This document shows positions 18,901 to 25,573 of a stretch of DNA of 64,000 nucleotides, piece by piece. Position numbers and translations under genes: made by a program. Position 1 is the first letter of the stretch, and each line of letters begins with the position of its first letter. The notes beneath the pieces are model-generated. The model was not told the origin of the DNA. It saw only the letters and a list, made by a program, of their open reading frames with translations, and made no database searches. The stretch comes from Carnobacteriaceae bacterium zg-C25 (GTDB taxonomy: Bacteria; Bacillota; Bacilli; Lactobacillales; Aerococcaceae): NCBI GenBank assembly GCA_017945845.1, contig CP072828.1, positions 682,001 through 746,000 of the forward strand. The letters run 5' to 3'.

Positions 18901-19764
18901 ATGCATACACAAGTAAAAAAGATGTCATTTATATCCATTGCATTATATGCCGTAGTAGCCATCATTAAATTAGGCGTTGGCTTTTTATTCAATTCATCAG
19001 CCATTCAAGCTGACGGTTTTAATAACTTTACGGACGTTACCGCTTCAGTTGCTATTTTTATTGGGTTGCACATTGCCCATTTACCAGCAGACGAACAACA
19101 TCAATACGGCCATTGGAAAGCTGAAAGCATTGCCAGTTTAATCGCTTCTTTCATCATGTTTTATATTGGCTTACAAGTTTTAATTTCTGCTATTCAACGG
19201 ATATTTTCTCAAGAATTTGAAACATTGGATATACGACTTATTTTTACCGGTCTATTGAGTTCTGCCGTCTTTTTAATGTTATACATCATTAATCAAAAAG
19301 TCGCTCTACAACACCATTCTATAGGCTTAAAAGCAACGGCTAAAAACAATTTAACCGATGCCATTACCTCACTACTAAGTGTTCTATCTATTTTTATCGT
19401 GAATTATTTTCAGTGGTATACAATAGATGCGCTGATTGCGGTAGTGATTGCACTAATGATTTTACATACAGGATTCTCCATTTTTAAAGAAACCGTTTTT
19501 CAACTATCCGATGGATTTGATGAAGAGGCATTAAATCAATATAAAAACATCATTTTAAAACACCCAGAAATCATTAGCATACGCCAACTTAAAGCACGAC
19601 ATTACGGACCAAACATTTACGTCGATACGACGGTCATTATGAACGGTGATTTAACTGTACACGACAGTCATCAAGTAACCGAAGACATTGAAAACGAATT
19701 AAATGCCGTCGGCGTGTTATTTACCGATGTGCATGTTGAACCATATGAAAAAACAGATGACTAA
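18901..19764 (+). CDS. Cation diffusion facilitator family transporter
   Basis: 287 residues. Six predicted membrane segments, with the family's metal site motif in segment 2 (QADGFNNFTDVTAS), HxxD-type residues later (NNLTDAITS), and a C-terminal cytoplasmic domain (KARHYGPNIYVDTTVIM, FTDVHVEPYE). Exports divalent metals such as Zn, Mn or Fe against protons; which metal cannot be read from the sequence. Ribosome site AAAAGGAAT. Single gene whose terminator overlaps its end. Confidence 0.9.
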   Translation: MHTQVKKMSFISIALYAVVAIIKLGVGFLFNSSAIQADGFNNFTDVTASVAIFIGLHIAHLPADEQHQYGHWKAESIASLIASFIMFYIGLQVLISAIQRIFSQEFETLDIRLIFTGLLSSAVFLMLYIINQKVALQHHSIGLKATAKNNLTDAITSLLSVLSIFIVNYFQWYTIDALIAVVIALMILHTGFSIFKETVFQLSDGFDEEALNQYKNIILKHPEIISIRQLKARHYGPNIYVDTTVIMNGDLTVHDSHQVTEDIENELNAVGVLFTDVHVEPYEKTDD

Positions 19765-19788
19765 AAATAAAAAGTCATCTGTTTTTAT
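19751..19788 (+). terminator. Terminator overlapping the end of the cation efflux gene
   Basis: AAACAGATGACT (19751-19762) pairs with AGTCATCTGTTT (19773-19784), followed by a T-run. The 5' arm lies inside the last codons. Confidence 0.85.
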
Positions 19789-19837
19789 TAGGCTGTATAA
19801 TTTTTAAGGTTGATGGCATAAGCCACCAACCCTAATT

Positions 19838-20095
19838 TCATATAGATAAATTCGCATGAATAACCGCTATTTTGTCCCATTATCAGCACCGTTTGCTTAA
19901 AATATCATTTTCCATTTTTAATTGTTGATTTTCTTTTTTTAAACGGCGTAATTCTGTTTCTTCTGCTGTACGGTTATCCGCTTCTTTAAATGAACCTGAT
20001 TAATTATATTGTTTAATCCAACGATCAAAAGCAGAAGGCGTAATGTCGTATTATCGTGTAATCTCTGCTCTTGATTTTGATCCAAAGTGTAACCT
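19838..20095 (-). pseudogene. IS3-family transposase remnant (OrfA and start of OrfB)
   Basis: Minus-strand reading gives RLHFGSKSRAEITR, stop, YDITPSAFDRWIKQYN, stop, SGSFKEADNRTAEETELRRL and KKENQQLKMENDILSKRC, two stops, then WDKIAVIHAN. This is the helix-turn-helix and leucine-zipper OrfA of the IS3/IS150 group followed by the first residues of OrfB, with at least four nonsense codons. No inverted-repeat pair could be assigned; an imperfect hairpin at 19808-19831 may be one end. It marks the boundary of the toxin-immunity islet. Confidence 0.8.
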
Positions 20096-20101
20096 ATCCA
20101 A

Positions 20102-20308
20102 TCATCCAAAGTAGAAAAATAAATCTTTACAAAATTCTTTATCTTTTTCTGATAAATCGCTATTCTTATATTTATCTAAAGTATATAGTACATCTCTAAC
20201 ACTTTTTTCTAGAGTAGCTTCTTCCAAAAGTTGCATACGAATAACCTCATCTTTAATATAAGTATTAATTATTTTAAATAGTCTTGATCTAGCATCACTA
20301 TAATTCAT
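20102..20308 (-). CDS. Small helical protein, candidate immunity protein
   Basis: 68 residues from the ATG at 20308; a GTG at 20317 is an alternative. The ribosome site AGGTG lies inside the last codons of the preceding toxin-tail reading frame, whose TAA (20310-20312) is two bases before this ATG. The protein is helical and charged, with no cysteines and no membrane segment. Size and tight coupling to a toxin C-terminus fit an immunity protein, but I recognise no family. Confidence 0.55.
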   Translation of the reverse strand: MNYSDARSRLFKIINTYIKDEVIRMQLLEEATLEKSVRDVLYTLDKYKNSDLSEKDKEFCKDLFFYFG

Positions 20309-20309
20309 A

Positions 20310-20444
20310 TTAATCACCTATAATATCCACCTTATCAAACTTAATAACTGAATTTGTTTTTAATTGTGGATACCCTCCTTTACCATTTGGTTTTCCAGAT
20401 AGTACTCCAGAAGTCAATTTATAAAAATTTTCAAAACTATATTC
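20310..20444 (-). pseudogene. Orphan polymorphic-toxin C-terminal tail (44 residues)
   Basis: The frame is open from just after a TAA and reads EYSFENFYKLTSGVLSGKPN then GKGGYPQLKTNSVIKFDKVD and IIGD. It has no start codon. The basic, Gly-rich, beta-type ending and its position touching a small downstream gene are what the last residues of a secreted toxin look like in a toxin-immunity cassette. The toxin body is gone. Toxin class not identified. Confidence 0.5.
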
Positions 20445-20802
20445 TTACATCATCAGAATACGTAATTTCCCAATAGTCACTATCATAAACTTCTATCTTT
20501 ATCTTAAATTTATTTTCAATTAAATTAAAAGTAATAGGAATATCTGACCAAACTACTATAAAATTATCTATATCATTTATATTATCAGCAAAAGTTAAAA
20601 GTTCACTCCAAGTTATTTGATATCCAAAATCAGAACTTAATACTAATTCTTCAAATTCTTGCATACTCATATTATTAGGAGCAATTCCTATCGCATTAAT
20701 TTCAAAAATGTACCAATTATTGTTATTATACGGAATATGACACAGAATTTCTTTTAATGTCATTTTGCGATTATTTTTAAACATATTTCCTGCTATTTTC
20801 AT
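20437..20802 (-). CDS. Unknown acidic protein, candidate immunity protein
   Basis: 121 residues (MKIAGNMFKNNRKMTLKEIL at the start). Acidic, with several aromatic residues (NNNNWYIFEINAIG, GYQITWSELL, VVWSDIPITF), no membrane segment. The ATG at 20802 overlaps the TGA of the preceding broken frame as ATGA, so it was translationally coupled. The ATG at 20784 is an alternative but has no better ribosome site. Sequence character and position match the immunity genes around it. Family not recognised. Confidence 0.55.
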   Translation of the reverse strand: MKIAGNMFKNNRKMTLKEILCHIPYNNNNWYIFEINAIGIAPNNMSMQEFEELVLSSDFGYQITWSELLTFADNINDIDNFIVVWSDIPITFNLIENKFKIKIEVYDSDYWEITYSDDVRI

Positions 20803-21046
20803 GGAATATCTAACTCACTTCCTTTTAAACGTTGACCTAACTCCAAAGATAAGGATATATATGTAAAACAGCTTCTTTTTCTATTTGAACAAGATTCTGA
20901 CTCATATATTCAACTGGAAAATTTGAATAAAACAGTAAAAATTCATCTGTACATATCCATTTGATAAAATTCTGATATGTAATTTTTAAATTTTTCCAAA
21001 CCATTGTATCTGGTGCAAAATACCATAATTGATTTCCACCTAAATT
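20799..21046 (-). pseudogene. Truncated, frameshifted immunity-type protein (SUKH/DUF2625-like ending)
   Basis: Open from after a stop at 21047-21049, the frame reads NLGGNQLWYFAPDTMVWKNL, KITYQNFIKWICTDEFLLFY, and runs to LHIYPYLWS and TAG at 20837-20839. One frame over, SLELGQRLKGSELDIP continues to TGA at 20799-20801, suggesting a single frameshift near 20840. The WYFAPDT...W segment recalls the C-terminal half of SMI1/KNR4- or DUF2625-type proteins. The N-terminal half is missing. Confidence 0.5.
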
Positions 21047-21081
21047 TTAACATTTTGCGAACTATAAACATCAACTGTAAA

Positions 21082-21612
21082 TTATTCATCTATCCCTACC
21101 CCACCTGTAAGCAAAGTCATTATCTCTAAATATTCTTTAATTTTAACTTTATCCATATTCAAGACACTTTTTTTACCTCCTAATGCTAAAAGTGGGACAA
21201 ATCCAAAACATTGGTCAAAATTTAATTGACCATGTTGTTTAATTGCTTCTTCATATAATGAAATTTCAAAATACTCGTCTAAAAAACTTTCATCTTCTAA
21301 AAACATTAAAAAATGATTGAATTTACCTGTAATAATTTTAAAATCATTATTTTTATAAAAAATTATCTCAATAAATCCATTTTTAGTATATACAATGACA
21401 TCTCCAAAAGCGGTTATAAATAAGGGGACAGCACTTTTTCCTCTAAAATATGTTTTTTCAATAATGGGTAAATATTCTTTAGGATTTATTATTTTTAAAT
21501 ATCCATTTAAAAAATTATTTGATTTTTTAATTTCCCACATCTGAATGATGTCTATAGGAATTTTCCCTCTGTATTCATCAATCACTTTCCTTGGTATAAT
21601 CATATTATTCAT
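21082..21612 (-). CDS. Tdi1-like (GAD-like/DUF1851) immunity protein, copy 1
   Basis: 176 residues. N-terminal GAD-like part (DEYRGKIPIDIIQMWE, NNFLNGYLKIINPKEY) and the C-terminal DUF1851/T6SS-Tdi1 part (VPLFITAFGDVIVY, NFDQCFGFVPLLALGGKKS). Tdi1 is the immunity partner of the Ntox15 DNase Tde1. A paralogue lies at 22897-23457 with the same layout (LLNGYLTSINP, VFVTAFGDIIVL, CFTFVPLLALGGSKK). Strong ribosome site GGAGGAG. The start overlaps the end of an Rhs-core fragment, not an Ntox15 tail, so its own toxin has been lost or replaced. Confidence 0.75.
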   Translation of the reverse strand: MNNMIIPRKVIDEYRGKIPIDIIQMWEIKKSNNFLNGYLKIINPKEYLPIIEKTYFRGKSAVPLFITAFGDVIVYTKNGFIEIIFYKNNDFKIITGKFNHFLMFLEDESFLDEYFEISLYEEAIKQHGQLNFDQCFGFVPLLALGGKKSVLNMDKVKIKEYLEIMTLLTGGVGIDE

Positions 21613-21778
21613 TATATTCTCCTCCTATGGCATTAAAGAAATTGCCGATATGATGCCAGAAATGTCCACTTGGATCGGTGTAGTTTACTAGATTATTTTT
21701 TACATAAGCATATAAGTTTTGACTCAATGCTATATATAATGAACCTTGATATGTATCTTGGCTTAATGCCGTCCAACA
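21605..21778 (-). pseudogene. Rhs-repeat-associated core fragment
   Basis: Open after a TGA at 21779-21781: CWTALSQDTYQGSLYIALSQ, NLYAYVKNNLVNYTDPSGHF, WHHIGNFFNAIGGEYNE, then TAA. NLYAYV.NN.V.YTDPSGH is the hallmark of the Rhs/WapA core that precedes the variable toxin tip. The toxin tip itself is absent: the frame stops 17 residues after DPSGH, inside the start of the immunity gene. No start codon. Confidence 0.75.
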
Positions 21779-21839
21779 TCACTACATTAACAGCTTGTTT
21801 TTACTATATTGAAAATATCTATTTTGCAATATATAAAAA

Positions 21840-22355
21840 TCAACCTTGTAAACTCTCTATCCAATTTTTAAAAATAATTAAATTATCCACCAATTCAGAA
21901 AATTTACATTTAATTATAAATTTTGTATCAATTTTTTCACATTTTAAAATGGGGTTGAAATATTCATCTTCCCAAATGGTTTCATCTAAATCAATTTGAA
22001 TAAATACATCACCTTTTTCGTTCATTTCTCCCTTTATTCCATATAAATGTTCCCAATATTCATCACATTCATTGGTATACCAATTCGATAACCATTTTAA
22101 TAAATTTAAAAATTTATATTTATCAACTAACTTAATTTCAGCATATTCAATTATGTAACGAATAATTTTTGATAATTTTTGAGAATCTCCTGATGCTATA
22201 AATTTATTATCTTCAATATATGCGAATACCCAATCAAAGTCTGTATGATGTATTTTAAACAGTTGTATCTTTTTACTACTCACATTCTTTTCAAAATAAA
22301 CATCTACCCACCAACCGGGATTATCCAACGTACCTATCGTAATTTTCTTAAACAT
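21840..22355 (-). CDS. Imm53-like immunity protein
   Basis: 171 residues. N-terminal ITIGTLDNPGWWVDVYFE and central LLKWLSNWYTNECDEYWEHL then YGIKGEM. The W.....C...WEH.YGI and TLDNPGW pieces are those I associate with immunity protein 53; here both appear, in an order suggesting two related halves. Soluble, acidic. Ribosome site AGGAG overlaps the TAG stop of the preceding toxin tail (22365-22367), the usual toxin-immunity coupling. Confidence in immunity role is fair; exact family is from memory. Confidence 0.65.
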   Translation of the reverse strand: MFKKITIGTLDNPGWWVDVYFEKNVSSKKIQLFKIHHTDFDWVFAYIEDNKFIASGDSQKLSKIIRYIIEYAEIKLVDKYKFLNLLKWLSNWYTNECDEYWEHLYGIKGEMNEKGDVFIQIDLDETIWEDEYFNPILKCEKIDTKFIIKCKFSELVDNLIIFKNWIESLQG

Positions 22356-22364
22356 ATTCTTCTC

Positions 22365-22828
22365 CTAAGGTTTTTTAGGTATTTCCCATAAATATGGTTC
22401 TTGAACTCCACCTGGAGTTGTTTTATCATGTACATGCGGAGTATCTATGTAACGCTCTAAAACTTTATTATGATGTTTTTCAACAATCCTATCATAGCCT
22501 TTTACTTCTTGAAAACCACTCGGATTATGTGGATTTAGTTCATACGTTTTATAATTTGTAATTTCTCCTATTTTTTAATACAGAATAAGAACCTCTCGCA
22601 TTCTGATCTGGCTTAATTTTATTTTTTGCCCTTCCTGATCCTTTTGCTCTATTTACTATTTTCAACATTCTCGATAATCCGTCCAGCCGTTTCACACACG
22701 TGGCGTATCGTTTCTTCAAGTGCTTTTGTCCAGTTTCGGACAATATTCCCAGCTTCTCGTGTTGTCGAAACACCCCAATCATAAACCGATTGTCCTGTAG
22801 ATTTGGCTTGTTCGTACACATTTATTAT
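22365..22828 (-). pseudogene. Rhs-type toxin tail with two frameshifts (type 24-like)
   Basis: Three frames join into one protein: VYEQAKSTGQSVYDWGVSTT and REAGNIVRNWTKALEETIRH (pre-toxin helices), then RAKGSGRAKNKIKPDQNARG, then, after a slip in a run of six A, EITNYKTYELNPHNPSGFQE, VKGYDRIVEKHHNKVLERY and TPHVHDKTTPGGVQEPYLWE to TAG. The TPHVHD.TTPGG ending resembles predicted RNase tips of polymorphic toxins (I would say type 24). The downstream neighbour is the Imm53-like gene. Not functional as it stands. Confidence 0.6.
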
Positions 22829-22896
22829 GATTTACTTTGGTATCCCATTCCAACTAAACTTTTATTATATACTTTGATAATTACATTTTTGAATCA

Positions 22897-23457
22897 CTAA
22901 TTTTCCTTAATATTATCAATACTACCTACAAATTGTGTTATAATCATCAAATATTCTATAATGCCTCCTTTTTCAAGATTCATTACTTTTTTAGAACCGC
23001 CTAATGCCAATAAAGGAACAAATGTAAAACATTGCATATAATTAAGATTTCCTAATCTCTGAATAGCTTTTTGATATAAAGATATTTCAAAATATTTTGA
23101 CAAAAAATAATCATCAGACAACAATTGGAAAAAAAATTTACTAGCTCCTAACATAGCTTGACCATATCCATCTTTATACTTCACAATGTAAAACATGTTG
23201 TATTCGTTATTATAACGTGTCAAAACAATAATATCACCAAAAGCCGTTACAAAAACAGGAATAGCTTCTTCTCCTAATACAAACGTTTCACTTATAAACA
23301 TTTTAAAATCATCTGGATTAATCGATGTTAAGTATCCATTTAAAAGTGTAGCAATTCCATATTTTTCCCAAAAATCAATAATCATTTCAGGTAATATGAA
23401 ACGATACTTATCTATAGTTTTTTTTGGCATATCTTCTAATTTGTTAATTTTATTCAT
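22897..23457 (-). CDS. Tdi1-like (GAD-like/DUF1851) immunity protein, copy 2
   Basis: 186 residues. GAD-like start (PKKTIDKYRFILPEMIIDFW, ATLLNGYLTSINPDDF) and Tdi1 C-terminal half (AIPVFVTAFGDIIVLTRY, MQCFTFVPLLALGGSKK). The start overlaps the end of an Ntox15-like toxin tail by 8 bases, which is exactly the Tde1-Tdi1 pairing known from type VI effectors and other polymorphic systems. Intact reading frame. It is probably what remains of a working cassette. Confidence 0.8.
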   Translation of the reverse strand: MNKINKLEDMPKKTIDKYRFILPEMIIDFWEKYGIATLLNGYLTSINPDDFKMFISETFVLGEEAIPVFVTAFGDIIVLTRYNNEYNMFYIVKYKDGYGQAMLGASKFFFQLLSDDYFLSKYFEISLYQKAIQRLGNLNYMQCFTFVPLLALGGSKKVMNLEKGGIIEYLMIITQFVGSIDNIKEN

Positions 23458-23752
23458 TTTTTGAAGTTCCTTTCAACTTTACATTCAAATAAATATTGCT
23501 AAATTTAGCATAAGGTGTCGTTCTAGTAATTTCATCAATCACTTCATCAACTACATCTATACGCGTCTTCCATTGTGCACCTATAGAAGAATTAACGCCA
23601 AAATCTCCAACACCTGTAACACATTCTGCAAAACCTCCTGCAATTTGATTCGGATTATGCAAAGTAGCTTTAATATCTAGCCAATCTTTTGCTTTTATCC
23701 CAGCCGTCTTCAAAGAATTAACAGAACTTTTTGATAATACGCTGTGGGCACA
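23450..23752 (-). pseudogene. Ntox15-like DNase toxin tail, truncated
   Basis: Open from a TGA at 23753-23755: AHSVLSKSSVNSLKTAGIKA, KDWLDIKATLHNPNQIAGG, VGDFGVNSSIGAQWKTRID, ending KLKGTSKNE. LHNPxQIAGG and GVNSSIGxQW are Ntox15 (Tde1) hallmarks. The family's HxxD catalytic motif, which I place at HNPD, reads HNPN here. No proper start codon (TTG at 23711-23713 only) and no core upstream, so this is a displaced tail. It overlaps its Tdi1-like partner by 8 bases. Confidence 0.7.
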
Positions 23753-23861
23753 TCATCAAATAAAATTTAAATTTACTTTTCAATATTTTTATTTAATTTT
23801 TAGAAGTAAAATAATAAATAAACATTTTTATACCAAACTTATTATACTTTGATTACTAGTT

Positions 23862-24401
23862 CTAATATAAATCATCCATCCAAAAATTAATATTATGAAT
23901 ATTATTAAAATCTATATTTTTCCAATCCTTTAATCCAAATTCAATAAAAAAATAATCAATTAAATTTTCACCATAGTATATAATATCTATATTATGAACT
24001 GAAATAACTGGTGCTTTTTTTATTGCTGGCAAATATCGATGTTCATATATTGGAATTAATTTGGGAGCATTTTTCAACAATAATTTAATTTTTAAAAATT
24101 TTTCATCGTCTGAATTTGGCATATCTCCCCAATCTGAATTCCATTGAATTTCATTATAATTTTCCAAAACATCTAGGTACGGTTGTTGCATTATTTCTTT
24201 TATATAAGCAACATTACTCTCACTCTTATCTCTCCAGTTATAAAACCCTAGTCCAACAGGTAGCATCTTGCTATATATTTCTTTCCAATCATCCGAAAAT
24301 GCTATATTATATAAATTTTCTAATTCTACTATTTCAATTTCTTTCAAACCGCATTCCCAGCGTATTCCTTTTTGTTTTAAAAGTAATTTTAAACAATCCA
24401 T
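23862..24401 (-). CDS. SMI1/KNR4 (SUKH) family immunity protein
   Basis: 179 residues. SUKH pattern: IVELENLYNIAFSDDWKEIY at the start, LPVGLGFYNWRD, LKNAPKLIPIYEHRYLPAI, and VISVHNIDIIYYGENLIDYF. SUKH proteins are the commonest immunity proteins of polymorphic nuclease toxins. ATG at 24401 with ribosome site AAGGTGG, both inside the preceding pre-toxin frame. Its toxin tail is absent: the fragment upstream ends in the pre-toxin region. Confidence 0.75.
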   Translation of the reverse strand: MDCLKLLLKQKGIRWECGLKEIEIVELENLYNIAFSDDWKEIYSKMLPVGLGFYNWRDKSESNVAYIKEIMQQPYLDVLENYNEIQWNSDWGDMPNSDDEKFLKIKLLLKNAPKLIPIYEHRYLPAIKKAPVISVHNIDIIYYGENLIDYFFIEFGLKDWKNIDFNNIHNINFWMDDLY

Positions 24402-24612
24402 ATATCCACCTTATTTTATCCGTGTCAATGACATCATCTGTTTTAGATAAAACTTTTGCCCCTTTTCTGAATTTGCCAACTTTTGAAACACCAAAACTAA
24501 AAATATCTAATGCTAGCCATTCTGCCGCTTCCCAGCGATTGGTTTCTTCTTTAGTAACAGGGTCAACTCCTGTCATCAAACGATCAACATCATTAATTGA
24601 TAAAATTTCTAA
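24334..24612 (-). pseudogene. Pre-toxin (PT-TG-like) fragment
   Basis: Open after TAA at 24613-24615: LEILSINDVDRLMTGVDPVT, KEETNRWEAAEWLALDIFSF, GVSKVGKFRKGAKVLSKTDD and on to FERN. The TGVDPVTKEETNR...AAEWLALD piece is the pre-toxin TG region that joins the trunk of Rhs/LXG-type toxins to the tip. The last ~25 residues share DNA with the SUKH gene in another frame and look like out-of-frame readthrough. No start codon, no trunk. Confidence 0.6.
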
Positions 24613-24779
24613 TTATTAGGGACAACTTTTACTGTTGTGTTCTATGTGTTATACTACACACATTTAAATGATAAATGCTAAACATATTTTACCCTATTTC
24701 TATATATAAAAAAGATTATAGAAAAAGAATATCATATTCCATCTCTATAACTTTTTTACATATTATTTTCAATTTTTTG

Positions 24780-25379
24780 TTAAATAACATCCATAGGTGT
24801 AAAATTCATCTCTTGCCAATTATTTTCGTTAAATATTTTCTTGATTTTTTCTGAAACAAATACTGTACTATCATACTTTAAGTCTTTAAAGATATCTAAA
24901 TTTTGAATTTTTTCTTTATTAAAACAAATATAATTCCCCAAAAATGTATAAACATCATATTTTTCAAAATAGTCATATCGACTATGTTCTAAATTAATAC
25001 CATCTATTTTCTTTAAAAAATTGACAACATAATATTCAGTGTTAATATTACCTAAATGTGTATCTTCTATTACAATTGGAATATACTGTAAATGTACTAC
25101 ACCATTAAAATCAAATATTTTTTTTACCTTTTTACTAACAATTATAATATGGTACACGCTTTGTAATATTTCTGTAAAAACATCACCTTTTGTAGAATCA
25201 TAATAAAATTTTAATTCTGGGATAAGTGACATATCAATCATTTTTCCTTCGTTAAAAGCATGATTAAACCAACCTTTTTTATAACCAGGATATTCTATCT
25301 CTTTTATATTACTATTGTCCAAAAGAACATGATGAATTTTTTCCAAATAATCTGCATTTAGCCAAAGTTTATAAATCAT
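24780..25379 (-). CDS. Imm11-family (DUF1629-like) immunity protein
   Basis: 199 residues from the ATG at 25379. Hydrophilic, aromatic. The C-terminal half carries YYVVNFLKKIDGINLEHSRY, FNKEKIQNLDIFKDL and STVFVSEKIKKIFNENNW, the layout of the imm11 (MXAN_0049) immunity domain. GGAGG lies about 10 bases upstream; a longer TTG-started reading would run through it. The ATG overlaps the TGA of the 61-residue gene before it (ATGA). About 165 bases of non-coding AT-rich DNA follow. Confidence 0.65.
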   Translation of the reverse strand: MIYKLWLNADYLEKIHHVLLDNSNIKEIEYPGYKKGWFNHAFNEGKMIDMSLIPELKFYYDSTKGDVFTEILQSVYHIIIVSKKVKKIFDFNGVVHLQYIPIVIEDTHLGNINTEYYVVNFLKKIDGINLEHSRYDYFEKYDVYTFLGNYICFNKEKIQNLDIFKDLKYDSTVFVSEKIKKIFNENNWQEMNFTPMDVI

Positions 25380-25561
25380 TTTTTTAAATCCCTCCAATAG
25401 TCTTTATACACCATGTCTGGATTTTTATGAATTTGTCTTTGTAGACGTGCATGCGTTTGATTGTGTATCTTATCATTTGGCATATAAAAAAGAATATGAC
25501 TACCGATAAAAAAGCTAACGATTACAATGAGTAGCGCACTCGATAATAAAACTTTTCGCAA
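25376..25561 (-). CDS. Small signal-anchored protein of unknown function
   Basis: 61 residues from a TTG at 25561 with GAAAGG seven bases upstream. Residues 6-28 are a hydrophobic signal or anchor (LLSSALLIVIVSFFIGSHIL) after MRKV; the rest is a charged exported tail (NQTHARLQRQIHKNPDMVYK). It begins 12 bases after polA and overlaps the Imm11-like gene by 4 bases. Possibly the left-over N-terminus of a host exported protein cut by the islet insertion, or a genuine short peptide. Confidence 0.5.
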   Translation of the reverse strand: MRKVLLSSALLIVIVSFFIGSHILFYMPNDKIHNQTHARLQRQIHKNPDMVYKDYWRDLKK

Positions 25562-25573
25562 TGTAGTGCCTTT

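Noticed and set aside
18817-18912. Longer N-terminus for nudF
   Set aside because: It runs across the divergent promoter region; AAGGAGAG supports the ATG at 18816.
21670-21999. Plus-strand open frame across the Rhs fragment and Imm53-like gene
   Set aside because: It spans two unrelated minus-strand coding pieces and has no ribosome site.
22549-22821. 90-codon minus-strand ORF as an independent gene
   Set aside because: Its end is the middle of the frameshifted toxin tip and its start shares DNA with the better pre-toxin frame; it is part of the pseudogene.
24116-24619. Plus-strand open frame of 167 codons opposite the SUKH gene
   Set aside because: It is a shadow of AT-rich minus-strand coding DNA; the minus strand has recognisable SUKH and pre-toxin motifs.
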